A stretch of DNA of 64,000 bases from Cavia porcellus (GCF_034190915.1 NW_026947506.1:30571248-30635247), one strand, 5' to 3'; positions 12,686-26,060 are shown, counted from the first letter of the stretch. Program-made: numbers and translations. Notes: generated by a model from the letters alone, not told the origin.

Positions 12686-14189
12686 AACACTAAGAAGTCA
12701 AGACAAACAAATTAGGTTTTCATTACACGTTGTATGGGTGACCTATTCACCCATCCTGAAACACTCTGCTTTCGTGGGTCATGAGAGGTAGCTCCAGTCA
12801 CTTGCCAATGTGAGGTCCAATTCTCAGGGTCTCAGTGTCTGCAGGGCCAGTGGCACATGGCTCTCCTTGCCTAGCCTGTGATCCTGCACAGTAGGAGGCC
12901 CGGCTTCACTCCACAACCTGGGGGTATTCACCATGTACCTCTCTAGCATATTGGGTCTTCTGAGGGCAGAGCAGTCAGCATTGCAGATATGACCTACAGC
13001 AGAACTTTGTTTTACATGCACACAACCCAGAACTCAAAATCAGCTAGATGTGGTGGTACATAACTAAAAATCCAAGGTGAGGCAGGAGAGGGCCAGTGCG
13101 GGAAACTTCACAAGAACTGCCTGTTCCAGGTACATGTGAGTGCCCACATGGCTTCAGTCCCCAGTACTGAAATCATTCAATCAGATACCTAAGGTACCCA
13201 ATAAATTGTGGTGGTCATGTATTAGGTGACATGGGTGACCAAGAAATCCAAAAGCATTATCCAAGAGAAACAATGCTCCTCCATATTGGTAAAAGACTTC
13301 ACTCTGCTCCACTTCTACATCACAAAGAAAAGCAAACCTTAGCAACCCAGAGCACTGTTACCCATCCCTTGCAGAAGGACAGTGAATGAGGTTCGGCTCT
13401 ATGTCTCTGCCTCTGTCTGTCACATGTCTAGGTTAGAGCTGTGGATACATCAGGACCCTAGTCTGTGACCATCCTAACACAAACATGGTCACTCAGATAC
13501 AAAAAGGATTCATTCCACTATGGGCACTGACTGAAGGCTCCAGTCCCTAATGCCAGTTTACCAAGGACTTCCTTGCAGGGTGACTTAGGACATGGCTGGT
13601 GGTGTCCCTGTGAGTGAGGAAGAAAGGATACATGCAAGACACAAGTAAGGCCTCTTTTAATCTTCTCTCTCAAGTGACTTCCTATCATTTTGCTGTGTTC
13701 TGTTTGCAACCTCAGCTCACCCAGGGCAGGAGATCAATAAGAAGTGGGCATCACCAGTGTCACAGGAAAGCCTCCCACCTCCAGGGTGTAGGACCTGACA
13801 ACATGGCCTCATGTTGTTAGGGGCACAAGGGAGACATCTGTCATGCCTATATCATGCAACACAAAGGGCTTCACTCCTGGGCTAAGCACTTAAAACACAG
13901 GGAGTCAAGCCTTTTCCCTGACACACACACATAGTGCCAGGACACCCTGGCATCTGGCACAACAGTCTTGCCACCTGCTCTGAACCAGGTACAATTAGCA
14001 TGGCTTCACTGCAACAGCAAGACAGCTGGTGGCCACGTAAGACACTGTCTATTTCCATACAGTCCATCTAGACACTGCAGGCTCTCAACTACCTTACTTC
14101 TCCACACTCCTTTACATATTAAAAAAAAATCCAAAGAAAATTTCCTGGAAGAATGAACGAATACAATGAATGGAATGATGAAAGGGAAA

Positions 14190-14700
14190 CTCTGGGCATG
14201 CTGGACCCACTTGTTAAAGGAAGCACCAAAAGCCCTGAGCAGGGAGAGTGCTCTGAGTCCCACCCCACATCTGTAGAGCAAGAGAGACGCTACACATGGT
14301 GTTTACCCCATGCATCTGGAGCCTAGGACATCTCTGATCCTGTGCACTGGAGGTCAGGAAGTCACTACAGGGGCCAAAGCGCTGCTGAGTGTCTGAGCAC
14401 TCACACGCTGCGGTCACAGCCTACTGTACACGCAGCACTGCCTACATTCGCGGGCTCCTCAAAGGCCTTCACTGTACACCTGCATCCAAAGCAGGCCACT
14501 AACAGCCTAACCAGGGCCCTCACTTCAGGTTGACATCAGTCCCACCTTCAGTCAACGGGCATATCCCACTGGGGGAGAACTGCCTCGCATCTTCCAACCG
14601 ACCCATGGCAAGCGGCTGCCAGACAGAGGTTGAGCAAAACTGGTTTGAGCCCATGGCTTCCACTCTTGGGAGTCCTGCTTTACTTGGCAAAGCAGTGGTT
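14190..14700 (-). promoter_or_regulatory. Candidate promoter and first exon, A2 (degraded)
   Basis: Paralogue of the 25,260-25,800 segment. The CCAAT motif is degenerate (14,604, 'acccatgg' where the paralogues have 'accaatgg'), and the donor site near 14,210 is altered by an insertion. The minus-strand exon-like tail reads SLLRAFGASFN, comparable with LLSIFGAYF in the 25-kb copy. Several CpGs remain at 14,430-14,460. It is probably a dead copy. Confidence 0.3.
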
Positions 14701-15084
14701 TCATGGGCAATGTGTCATTAGGTAGAACCTGGCCAGAACAAAAGGGACAAGCTCCTGGCCAAAGAGAGGGAGGGCTGTCGCTGTTGGTGTCCTGCTGCTA
14801 CCTAGTTTTTAAACCAGGGTGCAAAGAGTGCTGGTTCAAAGGAAAACAAAGTACCAATTGTTATGGAAGCACTGGTCACCATTTAAAACATCCAGAGTGT
14901 TAGGAACACTACACAAAGACAGTGAAGCTGTATCTACCAGGGCTGCAAGCAGCTCAGGTGAGAGGTTTCCCAGGGGTCGGGGTGGGCAATGGAGTGGCCT
15001 GACACGTTCAAGGCTAAAGTCAGCTCAAATGCCAAAGCCAAAACCGACGTTCTGTGCAGTCCTTCGGTTGTTACAAATAATAAC

Positions 15085-15300
15085 TTGTCTTACGCGGTGA
15101 TACACGCCTGTTAATCCTAGCTACTTGAGAGGCTTGAGGCAGGAGGATTGCAAGTTGGGGCCCAAACAGTTGGGCAAGTTAGTAGAATTCTGTTTCAAAA
15201 ATAATAGAAATAAGCAGATAACTAAATTAAAGGGCTAGGGTTGTAGTTCAGCTTGATTGGCATGTGTGAGGTCCTGAGTTCAATCTCTAGCATTCAAAAA
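15085..15300 (+). mobile_element. B1-ID composite SINE, shared between modules
   Basis: A B1-like part ('gaggcttgaggcaggaggat', then 'gggcaagttagtag') is followed by an A-rich linker and an ID part ('agggctagggttgtagttc', then 'gtgtgaggtcctgagttc'). The same insertion is at about 26,270-26,495 and 51,400-51,625, so it predates the module duplication. Confidence 0.8.
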
Positions 15301-16059
15301 GCTTAATTCTGGGCTCGTTCTCCAGTGGGATAGAAGGGTATAAAGAAAGCAAAGAGTAAAAAATAAAATCTGGTTTATAGCATGAGAGTGAGTGATACTG
15401 TAGTAGTAAAATATGACAATGTCAACAACCAGCAGAAAAAGGAAACTGAGGAATGTTAGTGCAACCTTTAGGGCCATTTTCACTCAGGATCAGTGGGCTC
15501 TGGAAGAGGCAGCTGAGAAGCTGAAATCTCAGACAGGGAATCTGACAGGTCTGTGGCTGCAGGGACTGGAGACAGGGGTTCCATTTTGGGGTTGGGGTTG
15601 GAAAAGCAGCAGAGAAGTGGGGAAATGAAAACTAGCAGCTGGGGGTTTATTCAACTGTGTCCCTACAAAGAAAGAACTATTTCCTTTTTATTTTTAATTT
15701 TTAGTTTTGCTGTGTAGGCCAGTCTGGCCTTTATCTCAAAGCCATCCTGCCTCAGCCTATTGAGGGCTGAGATTCCAAGTTTGTACCACCACACCTGGTG
15801 ATTGGAACACAGTAAAAAAACAAGAATAACAATGAATGGTTTTCTTTGACAGGACATTCACAACCTACCCACTCATACCACAAACGGTGATTTCATGGGC
15901 CACAAGGGGCAATGTTAGCCACTTGTCAATGTGAGGTCCAATGGTCAAGGTCTCAGTTTCTGCATGACCAGTGCCATAACGGGTTATCTATATGTGATAG
16001 AAACCTGACATTGTAACAAGAGAGCTCTCTGCTGCTATTTGGGGTATTTGAGCACCAGC

Positions 16060-17690
16060 CCCAGTACAAACTCTAACATGTCAGCCATGGTTGCAGTGCT
16101 GGAGAGCACATGGCCTTAGTTGTGCCCTTACTATCCTAATGCCGCACACATGGGTGCAGCCCCATACAATGAAAGGTGAATAGCGTTTCCATGTGTCCCT
16201 ATAGTATGGGTATGTGTGAAGCCCTGTGTGTGGACCTGGGGATGTGCTCAGAGCCACTGTATCCAGCCCATCTCAGGTACTTTGAGTCCTGTTACAAGGA
16301 GGTGGTTCTCAGAGCCTTCCATTTCCTGACCATCTGGGCAGGTTCTAAAGTTCTCTAAAACAGAGAACTGAGGGCCACCCCATGGTTTTGACCTCTTCAG
16401 GTGCCTGAAGCCTTCTGTAATGTTGTTGTGAGTCGAGCACCTGATTTCCCTTCCTCATCTGGCATGTGCCACAGATGTGACTAAGGACCCCAGTATCCAG
16501 ACCATTTCAGAAATGAGCAGAGACCTCTCAACATGGATACTCAACAGTTCCCTTAATATCACGGTCATCTCCATGGTATGGGGATCCCTATACACCATGG
16601 ACGTAACTACTGTCTCACCCATGTTCTGAACTACTCAGGTGTGGGTAGACTGCTCTATACATGTGGATGTGAGAAGAAACTCAATCATCCATATCCAAGA
16701 GTCCTCAGCCTTTTATATCCTGGCCAAGCACCCACTTGACCTGGATATGAGCAGAGCCTCCCATGTCCTAACCCTCTGAGGCTGTATGTGGAGCTGTCTA
16801 CAGTGTAGATAGCAAAGACCCGCCCTACTGCCTACTTTCTACAATGTGTGTGTGGAGCCATCTACAATGTAGATGAGAGTAGAGCCTAACAGTGCCACAC
16901 CCATCCCACATATGAAGCCCCATCCTGAGATGCTGTGAGTAGAGATCTCTACCACCTCATTGTGATTCTTAGCCCTGTCCCTGCCACTTCAACCACACTG
17001 CATGGAGGTCACTCCTCCCCAGATAAGAGCAGCAGCCCTCCATCGTGTCTGACCATGTCATTTCTGTGCACAGGTCTCCATTGTGGATGTGAGCAGAGGC
17101 CACCCCATGTCCTATCTCAGGTGGGTGGGGAGCCCTCCATAATGTGGATGTCCAGGATGGCCAGTCCTGACCATCACTTAGTGTCTGCTCTTTGCAGTGT
17201 GAATATATACAAAGGCCTCATGCTGTGGTCATCTGAGGTGTGTGGAACCTGATAGAAACTTACTATAACCAGAATGTCCTCATCCTCATACTCTGACCAT
17301 TATAAACACGTGTGGAGGTCTCTACAATGTTGGTGTGAGCAGTTGTGTACCCCATTTTCTAACCATCCCAGGCATGAGTGTGGGAACAACCATACATTGT
17401 TGTGTGTGGATGAGCTCAGAGCTACCCTGTCCCGATCACTGCAGGTGTGTGGGTGCCTCTCGGACATGGATGTGAGTGGAAAACCATGTCTTCAGTATTT
17501 CACATATGTGGACCTTCCCTCAGGTCAGTGTGAACAGAAGGCCCTCAACCCACATTCCTGGTCATCTCAGGTGTGGGTTGGCTCCTATAAAATATCCATG
17601 TGAGGAGAATTTCCCATGTCCTGCAAGGTAGATCTCAGCAGAGGCCCCCCACATCCTGACTCTCTGTAGGGAAATCTGAGAGCACAACCT
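16060..17690. repeat. Satellite array preceding module B
   Basis: Degenerate units of about 60 bases, clearest at 16,900-17,640, parallel to 5,690-8,050 but without its SINEs. The left edge is a junction: sequence up to about 16,030 matches module D at about 52,440-52,510 ('gggttatctat'), and satellite then starts. Confidence 0.75.
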
Positions 17691-18944
17691 AAATAAAGGA
17701 AATGAAGTGCAAACAGCAAACAAAAGAGAGCTAATGCCACAGCCTGAGCTCTGACTGCTTCCTACCCTTGTATAACAAACTGCCTTTGTATCTTTTTAGA
17801 TCACTTCATCCAAGTAAAGGATCATCCGTCAAAGTCAACTCAGGACCAGGGTGAGATCAGCTTTCCTGTCACACACTTAATGCACTGCAAATTTCTCAAA
17901 AGATCCAAAGTTTTTGCCCTGGAGCTTAAATGTATGAAGGCACAAATGTGTTTCAGCCACTGACGCATTTTAGAAACAGTCTCTCAAATTTGAACTAGGC
18001 TATGACACAGCCTGAATTGGAAAGGTTAACTGAATACAGCCCTCTCTGCACTGACCACCTGCATGGCCACAGCAGGACTGATGGGCTGCTGCTCAGGATA
18101 GTGTGAATCCTGATTTCAGCAAAGGCCTCTTGGTGAAGTCTTATGAAAAGGTTCCATAGTGCAGCCCACACAACCTAATGGCAAGTAGGCTGTTAACCAA
18201 ACCCTCAGCATGGAACACAAGCCTGATTCTGGGCCCCATGCAGAGACAAGCTGGATGTGCAGGTCGGAGCTATAATCAGGACAGCAGGAAAGCACTGAGG
18301 CACAATGACTGTCAGTTTTCTGCAGGGAGATCTGCCTGAGACACATCAAGCAGCTGAAAATGCATCAATGTCACTGGTTTCAGAAATGTTTGGCGTATGC
18401 ACCCCCGCTGATCACCCACTCCAAACACAGAACCCAAAGCATCTCTACAAAGTGTAGGGCCACACTATAGTTGTGGGTGCCACTCACCAAAACAGAAACA
18501 CAGTGGGATGGCAGGCACACAGTGACACCCTGGAACTCACTATGGGGGTGACCCCTGGATCTCCCCACCAGTACAACTCTGCTTTATTCTGGCATCACAG
18601 CTGTGCTTCTCAGTTCATCATGGAGGACACACAGGGCCCATGGTGCAGAAGCTGATTAGGGGACTCACAGGACAAATGACATCTCTGCATCACGCAGCCT
18701 TGCATACCACTTCCCAAAGCCCACCAAATGCAGACAGTAATGGGGTGAAGCTATCTGCTCAAGGTGGCTCACTGGGGGAAAATATCTGGCTTAACCATAA
18801 AGCTGGCAATTCCAGAGCACTACCCACCACCTAGTGTTGAAATATATGCGCTGAAGCACTTGGGTAACTAGGAAAGCAAATCCTCGCTACCTAGAACAGA
18901 AGGACAAGATTCCATACTGCTGTCTTTACTGAAAAGTGCCTCTA

Positions 18945-19034
18945 GGGCTCGGGAATTAGCTCAGGAGCATAAGTGCCTGCCTTGGGAGCCTGTGGTCATG
19001 AGTTTGATCCCTGGTACTGGTAAATTAAAAAAAA
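18945..19034 (+). mobile_element. ID-type SINE with target duplication
   Basis: A tRNA-derived ID element ('cgggaattagctcagg' to 'tttgatccctggtactgg') with an A tail. It is flanked by 'aaaagtgc' on both sides (about 18,933 and 19,034). Copy A has one 'aaaagtgc' at this place (about 9,274) and no SINE, which gives the empty site and the target duplication. Confidence 0.88.
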
Positions 19035-19924
19035 GTGCATGTAAATCTTTATGCTACATAAGGGATCTTGTACAAATTCTCTATGATGAACATGATGATT
19101 ATATATCTGAAATATATCAATGCACTCAGTTAAGAAATGAAAAAACATAAACAGTATTCTCCACAGTATCAAATTTTAAAATGTACCTGGGCTTCCTTGG
19201 CCCGTGGGTCTGCTGCAACCTGAGGCCTCCTAGGCCACTGGGAGCACTTTAACTCACCAATGGCATTTCCTTCTTGCAGCTTCTACTCATACAACTGGAA
19301 ATCAATACAAATGTGGAGCAACTGCATTTAGTAAAGGTGCAAGAATTCCAAGCAAGCTGTTCCCACCTTTTCCTGAGACAAGAAAAAACAAAACTGTTCA
19401 CAGGTGCTGAAAAGGGTGTGGGGCAACTGACAGAAGCAGTGTGTATTTGTGGACAGCAGCTTGGTACGCCACTTGCCCCTTCACGGAACAGGGAGGCTTC
19501 GAAGGGGCCACACCTGCACAAGGAGTGGGACCCACAAGGCCATGGAGCACCATGCAGCGCTCTGACCAGGCTTCTCAGACTCAACCAAGATCCTCACAAG
19601 AGTCAGAGGGAAAAGCAGGCATTGCAGATCCAGGTGAGGCCTTGACTTTAAAACATAATCTTGCCAAAACACAGAAATTTTGGGGATTCAACACAGTATT
19701 TCCTGGACTGTGACTAAGAAGCAGCTTTTTATGTTCCTTACCTAGACCCTTCTGAGCTATCTCAATGTCTTAACCTAGTAGCTAAGGAAAAATATCAAAT
19801 GATCAGAAAGGTCTCAGCCAACAGCTCAGGACCCACATTAAGAGGTTCCAGCTCAATGTAAGGAAGGAAAAAAGAACATAAGGTCAGGTGTACAATCTCC
19901 CATGTACAGTGTCATGTGAGGTGA

Positions 19925-20035
19925 GATAGCTGGAGCTGGGTGGTGTGGTGCATACCTATAATCCCCGCACTAGAGAGGGAGGCAAAAGGATTTTGGGGTA
20001 AGCCCTCACAACAATTGCCGGATATACCTATCAAA
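19925..20035 (+). mobile_element. Old truncated B1-like SINE
   Basis: Counterpart of the SINE at 10,180: 'agctgggtggtgtggtgc' followed by 'tacctataatccccgcac'. Confidence 0.65.
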
Positions 20036-20689
20036 TAAATACTTGTGCTATCAACGTGTACCATGGGATGATTCTGTATGTGTGTAACTTTAAAATGAAT
20101 TCCACATAAATCAAAATAACACAACTATCACCACTGCATGGCTACCATTGGATTGTAAGGGTATGTTAGGCTGTGTGACACTAAAGCCAAGCTAGATGCT
20201 GGTGGCCTCCAGAATTCTCCAAGTCAGAGTTCTCCTCAGCCCTCAACCTAACGTACCCAAGTGTACAACTACACCTACATGCCTCACACATGCACACACC
20301 ATCTCACACCTCACTCCTCACCACACAGCTCCAGATCATCCCCCACAAAGTTCTTTTTCCTTCACTTGGGCACAGGAACACTATGCTGTTTGTAGGTGGG
20401 GCCTCAGTACCTGTTTTGGCTACATGGATATTGTGGTTACCAATGTTCTCATTTCCTTCACCTGCATCACCCCTCTGCACTCCATCTCTGTCTTGTTTTT
20501 TCTCCATGGCAAGAATCACCTGCGGTGTGAGCTTCTCATTCATGTGCCTGTCTCTGCTAGATGCAAGTTCACTATATCCCTGTTGCATCTTCAATTTTTC
20601 AACGCTATTAGAATAATGACCATGCACAAGAGGAACCAAAGGCACACTTTTTGAAAGAATACAAGAAAGAAAGGATGAATCAAAATGCA

Positions 20690-21260
20690 GAATATTCTTA
20701 CCACAGAAAGCATTGAAAATGTGCAGCAGGTAGCTAGGGCTGCTAGTCCTATGCACAACCATGTAGGAAGACAAAAGCCAGAATTTCAGTCAGGATGGTG
20801 ACACTGAGCACCTGGAGCCAGTCATCCTGAGGTTCCCCAAGCCTACCTACCACATGTGCCCCGTGCAGACTCTTACCCACTGCAGTGCACACAGAAACTC
20901 CAAGCAAGGCCCGCGCATATCCACATAAAGAGGTGATGACTAATCTCTGTCAGTACAAGTGGTGCAGTGGGGGTTGCTGATCTCCTGAATCCCCTGATCC
21001 CTTGCCCACACGAGTAGTGGCACCAGCACCATGTACTTGTCTGCACTCACTTGTGCTCGCATGTGGGTGCCCTTGGGAGCCTCCTTGTGGAATTACCTCA
21101 GGTCCCACATCTCTGCAAGTGCAGGTGTTACTATTGCTCTAGGGTGCACAGAGCATCCTATTGCCAATGATTTCCTTCACCGTCAGCTGACCAGTGACAA
21201 CCAGAGGACACACCAAGGGTGTACTGCCTCCTTGTGCAACATGGCGGTGCCATCTCCTGG
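20690..21260 (-). promoter_or_regulatory. Candidate promoter and first exon, B1
   Basis: Counterpart of A1. On the minus strand the exon-like tail reads YLLHIFNAFCG, followed by donor-like 'gtg|gtaagaata' near 20,700. The CCAAT position is mutated ('accagtga' near 21,190). The region is less CpG-rich than the 25-kb copy. Same caveats as A1. Confidence 0.33.
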
Positions 21261-23149
21261 TCCCACTGGTTGATGGAGATATCTCTGATTGCCAGGGCAA
21301 TTTGACAGTGAGCTGATTTTGTTGCTGTTACTGTTGGCATCCAGATGGTGCTCAGTTATTAAAAACCGAGGTGTAAAGGACAAGTGGTAAAAAACAAAAC
21401 AACAAAACCAAACCAGAGGATAGGGACTGTTACAGTACAGTTTCTCCTCACTAAAAACCACACAAAAGCAGTCAAAATCTGTCTGTGAGGACACCAGCTA
21501 AGGGATGAACAAGCCTTAGCTTGTCTCTACCAGCTCGTGTCCTCAAGGAGGGCATCTGCTATGTGGTGGCCTGGAGCCACCGAATGTGACATCAGAGAAT
21601 GTGACAGGGAAGACCAGCACTGTATTCAGCCCTTCAACACTTACAAATGATACGCTAGTGAGGTTGGTGGCACAGGCCTGGAATTCCAGATACTGCAGAG
21701 GCTGAAGCGGTGGCATGGAAAGTTCAAGTTCAGCATGGGCAGCTTACAGATGTGTTGTCACATATAATAACAAAAATAAAGAGTAAGGTACAAGGGCTAG
21801 GGATGTAGCTCATTCTGGCATGTGTAAGACCTGGAGGTCCATCCTGAGCACTAGACAAGGAAATGAGTCCACTTTCCTCCCTCACACAAAAACAAGAGAA
21901 AAGGTAGCTCTGATGTATGCCATAGAGTAGTACTTTAGTTGTTAAATATCACAAAGCTATAAGCACAAGTAAATGGAAGCTCAGGAATGTTAATTTCACA
22001 CTTAGGGCCATTGTCACTCAGGGACCAGTGGGATTGGAAACAGGCAGCTGAGAAGCTAAACTCCTGGACAGGGCTTCTGACTTGTTTAGAATCAGTGGAC
22101 AGGAAAATGGGGGCCCATCCTCGGGTTCAGACTGGTAAGCACGGAAGGGCAGGGATTGACTTCAACCAGAAATAAGCCACTCTCTGAGGAAATTTATGAC
22201 ATTCTTCTCAATCTCTGAAATTGTATTGAAAGGATTCATTAATATCTATCACTGCAATGAAAGGATGGCTGAGAGAAGAAAAGTCAAATTCTAGGTGATA
22301 TCCCAGGACACAAATCATAATGGTTTATGGATTACATCCAGTAGCCATAGAAATTAGCTGTGCACTTAAAAAGACAACAGTTTTATTGGAGACAAAATTC
22401 TCACTGTAATGTCTATGCTGGCTGTGAATTTAAACATGTAGTACAGGTTGGCTTCAAAATCAAGATTTTCCTGCCTCAACAGCCGAAGGGCTAGGACTAC
22501 AGCAATGTGTCACCACCCTTTCTGAAGAGAAGACAGTCAGAAGTCAAGAAAAATTATTAGATTTTCATTGCAAGGCTAGCGGTAGCTTATCCACCCATCC
22601 TGATATGCTCTGCTTTCATGGGTAATCAGGGATAGTTTCCTTCTGTCACTTGCCAATGTGAGGCCCTATTCTCAGGGTCTCAGTTTCTGCAGTGCCAGTG
22701 CCAAACGGCTCTCTTTGCATAGCATGAGATCCTGAATGGCAGGATTGTTTTACTCCACAACTTGGGGCCTGGTGTTCACCAAGTACCTCTCTAGCACGTT
22801 GGCTCTTCCAAGTGTAGGGCAGTCAGTACGACAAATATGACCTGCTGCAGAGCTTTCTCTTCCATGCACCTAACTCAGAACTCAAAATCAGCTAGATGTG
22901 ATGGTGCATAACTATGAATCCGAGGTTAGGCAGGGGATGGCAATATCAAGGACAGTGTGGGAAACTTCACAAGAACTGTAGCTTAAGGTGCATGTCAGTG
23001 CCTCCACCGCTCCAATTCCCACTACTGCAACCACTCAGCCAATCTGGTATCCAGACTACTCAGTAGACTGCTGGAGGTCATATATAAGATGACACAGGTG
23101 CCCTGGAAATCGAAAGACACTAACCAAGCAATGCTCCTCCTCATTGGTA

Positions 23150-23775
23150 AAAGTGACTATTGTCTCCTTTGGAAGTCCTGTAATGTTTACAATGCCTAAG
23201 TTTTATTGGTCTTGTTCTCTACTGTTTTGTCCAACTTTATAATATCTAATGAGATAGACAATTCTTTTTAAGGAAACAAGAGACAACGTTGATAACCATT
23301 GTTGATAAACTTGTACTCTGTCCTACATCATGTGCTATGTCTATCCTTGGTTTTGACTGACAGCTTTGTTTTGCCATATTTGACTTTATTCTCTCCCCCC
23401 TAAAAAAAATAATAAGCACTAAGGAGTAATAAAATCCAAAATGTGTAAATTTTCTTGTAAAAAAGAGAGGGGAAAAAAAAGAGCTCTAATGGATATAACA
23501 GCAAGTGTGTTTAGGGGTGTTAAATAGCTGACTATATTAATGTCTTTGGATCATTGAACACAGCTGTTTGCAGTCTCTCTGTTTGAATGTCCACTTTGTA
23601 TTCTTTGATACTGTGATTTGAGCAACTATTTCCAAGATGATAATATGTAATCTATTAACAGGTGATTTCTTACTGTTATTTTTTTTTGTAGTTCTGTATT
23701 ATGTGTACCCTTACACCGCTTTGTTTTGTTTTGTGTTTTTCTCTTTTTCCTTTTAAATAAAATTTAAAAAAAGAT
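23150..23775 (+). mobile_element. 5'-truncated L1, 3' UTR only
   Basis: Closely matches the 3' UTR of the full-length L1 at about 41,375-41,990 ('ggaagtcctgtaatg', 'gagataatc'-free homopurine tract, 'tttgcagtctctctgtttg'). By eye it differs at only a few percent of bases, so it is from the same young subfamily. It ends in 'aaataaaatttaaaaaaag'. Copy A has no insertion at the same place (about 13,290). Confidence 0.88.
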
Positions 23776-24549
23776 TGTACTTTGTTCTATTTCTGCATCA
23801 TAATGAAACCAAATCATTGGCAACTCACATTAATTTTCTCCCTTCCCTTGGATAAGGGCAGTAGGTCAGGCTTAGCTGTATGCCTCTGCCTATGTGTCTG
23901 TCACATGCCAAGACATAGACAGACTGTGTGCTAGACCTATGGATACATCAGGAGCCTTGTCTATGTTCACTCATACAAACTGAGTCAGTTAGATATGAGG
24001 AGGATTTATTTCTCTGTGGGCATAGACTGAAGGGTCCAGTCTCCACTGCCTGATTACCAAGGGCTTCTCCATACAGTGGCTTAGGACACAGCAGATGGTG
24101 TCCGAGGCAGTCATATGGAAGTGGCATATGCAAGGCACAACTACAGACTCTTTTCAATCTCCTGTCACAAATGACTTCCCATCGTTTCTGCTGTGTCCTG
24201 TTCACAAGGTCTGCTCAAATACAGTGCATGATCAATAAAAACTGGGCATGATGAGAGACCACACAGGAGGCATCTTGCCTCCAGGTTGGAGGGTTTGACA
24301 ACATATGCCAAAGAAACTGAGCAAATGTTCTATCATAACCAGAGCACTAGACACAAAATTCTTGACTCATGTGGCTGAACACTGAAGCTAAAGCATTCAC
24401 ATCCTCCTGCTTATAACACATGCGTCCTGCCAGGGCACTCAGAGTACTCACCACATGATCTGTACCAAGTCCAATTGGCATGATGTCACATGAATGAATG
24501 TTGACAGCTGGTGTTGACTTAGACACTGCTCATTTACTTACATCTATAC

Positions 24550-24965
24550 TGGTTACTTGTCTCTTGATGCCAAGACAAAAATACCTGAAACCCAAAATTA
24601 AGGTTCAAAGCATTATTTAGCTCACAGTTTGTGGAAGTTTCAGTCTGTAATCATCTGGCTGTAAGGCAGGGGGGCATAATTCAGGGGCAACTGTTCATGG
24701 CTCCAGAAGACAGCAAAAGCAGCAAGAGCAGAAAGGGAAAGTGCCCAGAGAAGTCTCTTTCTGTCCATTATATTCCTTGTTAGCTACACACCATAGGGTA
24801 GCCAACATACAATATATTAGACATGTCCGTATACAATATACAATGCAATATAACATGCCTATAATCTGAGCATGGGACCATAAATCAACTGGAAATTCTA
24901 GAAGGCAGCCTCCATTATTGCATAAGGCTTTGGGGGGACATCTAGACACAAACCTTAACAATGGC
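24550..24965. mobile_element. Unassigned interspersed insertion in copy B
   Basis: About 400 bases absent from copies A and D at the matching place. It starts near 'ttacttgtctcttgatgcc', contains 'agctcacagtttgtgg' and an AT-rich part with repeated 'tatacaatat' (24,785-24,850). I cannot name the family. It could be an LTR-type or other interspersed repeat. Confidence 0.4.
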
Positions 24966-25259
24966 AACCTAGAGACTAGTCCCTCACCTGCTTCCCCGCT
25001 CCACACTCTTTCACAGTCCATCTGCATTTCTACGTGGAACTTACCACCTTCCTTATGATCTTATTGATTTCCCTGTCTTTTTGAGAATGTAAACTCACCA
25101 AATCACAGGTGTGGCTCCTTTGTTCACAGCTATTAGAACAATTTCCAAACACAGGGTAAATCCAAAAGCCGAAACAGTGAGAAGCTCTGAGTGAAAGAAC
25201 AAAGGAATGGATACCGTGGGATGACAAATAGATGAAACAGAAAGATGAAAGGAAACCCA

Positions 25260-25800
25260 GAGCGTGCTTACCATACAAAGTAAGCACCGAAAATACTGAG
25301 CAAATAAAGAGGGCTCTGAGTCCTACTTCCCATGCACACAGGAAAAGACAGGCTGCAGCTCAGGTCAAGGTGCTTGGCCCTGGTGCCTGCAGCCCGGGAC
25401 ATCTCAGTTGCTGTGCTGCCCTTAGCCTTCCAGATCCACCACAGCTAGCACCACAGAAATCCGCCCGTGCAAGCACGCGAACCAGACTCAGTCACCAGCA
25501 CGCGTGGCCTATATTAGCACTCTCCCCAACGGTCTCCTTCCTGCATTGGCGAGCTGCCCAAGGGTCATAGCCACGCCCCTAACTGAACAGATAGGCAAGT
25601 GACCAGCTGCACAGTCCAGATGAGGTTCCAACTGACCCCTTGAATCAGGTTCGCGCCAGACCCGCCTTCCGGAAACTGCCGCCTGTCATTGGGCGAGAAC
25701 TGCTGCCCATCTTCCCAACAACCAATGGAAAACAGCTGCTGCAGTAGGCAAGGAGAGCAGGAGCCACGTGATCTAATCCTCTTCAAGTTCTCCTTTACTG
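25260..25800 (-). promoter_or_regulatory. Candidate promoter and first exon, B2 (best copy)
   Basis: This is the best preserved of five related segments. It is locally GC- and CpG-rich (25,430-25,700) and has CCAAT motifs in both orientations (25,686 'cattggg'; 25,721 'accaatgg'). On the minus strand there is an ATG in 'gagatgtcccgggctgc' (near 25,400) that opens about 40 codons, ending 'ttactttgtatg' at a consensus-like donor 'gtaagc' near 25,270. The local product would be small with a hydrophobic tail (LYLLSIFGAYF). I do not recognise it. Promoter function and splicing are inferred from composition and paralogue comparison only. Confidence 0.4.
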
Positions 25801-25954
25801 GGATAGCTGCCAATTTCACAAGGCAACACACCTGTTCTACAGAGGTCTGCTAGTCTGCTAGTGATATGCTTCATCCCCAGCACTCAGGGGGTGGGTTCCG
25901 AATATTGGTGTCCAGCCTGCTGATGTGTTAAAACCACGGTACAAAAAGAGTGAT

Positions 25955-26060
25955 TAAAAAGAAAAACAGAGAAGGACTGCAAGTTTGAGCCCAGTCAGGG
26001 CAAGTTAGTGAGATCCTGTGTCAAAATAAAAATCAATCAATAAACAGTGAATTAAAGGTC
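25955..26060 (+). mobile_element. Partial B1-like SINE
   Basis: 'gactgcaagtttgagcccag' followed by 'agatcctgtgtcaaaat' nearly duplicates the later SINE at 26,325-26,400. It may be a local duplication of that SINE's middle part. Confidence 0.6.

Larger units (their letters stand above)
8051..16030. repeat. Segmental module, copy A
   Basis: Non-satellite sequence of about 8 kb, present again as copy B (17,690-28,200) and, without its first part, as copy D (46,150-52,450). Matching landmarks are 8,092/17,758 ('cctacccttgtataac', with two changed bases around it), 9,415/19,165/46,275 ('cagtatcaaatttta'), 13,515/24,010/49,500 ('gggca(c/t)(t/a)gactgaagg') and 12,395/48,305 ('atttattagtggtaccaaag'). 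Internally, 10,770-12,900 is repeated as 14,100-16,000, offset about 3.3 kb. No intact gene is seen. The candidate promoter and exon segments are listed separately. Confidence 0.8.
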
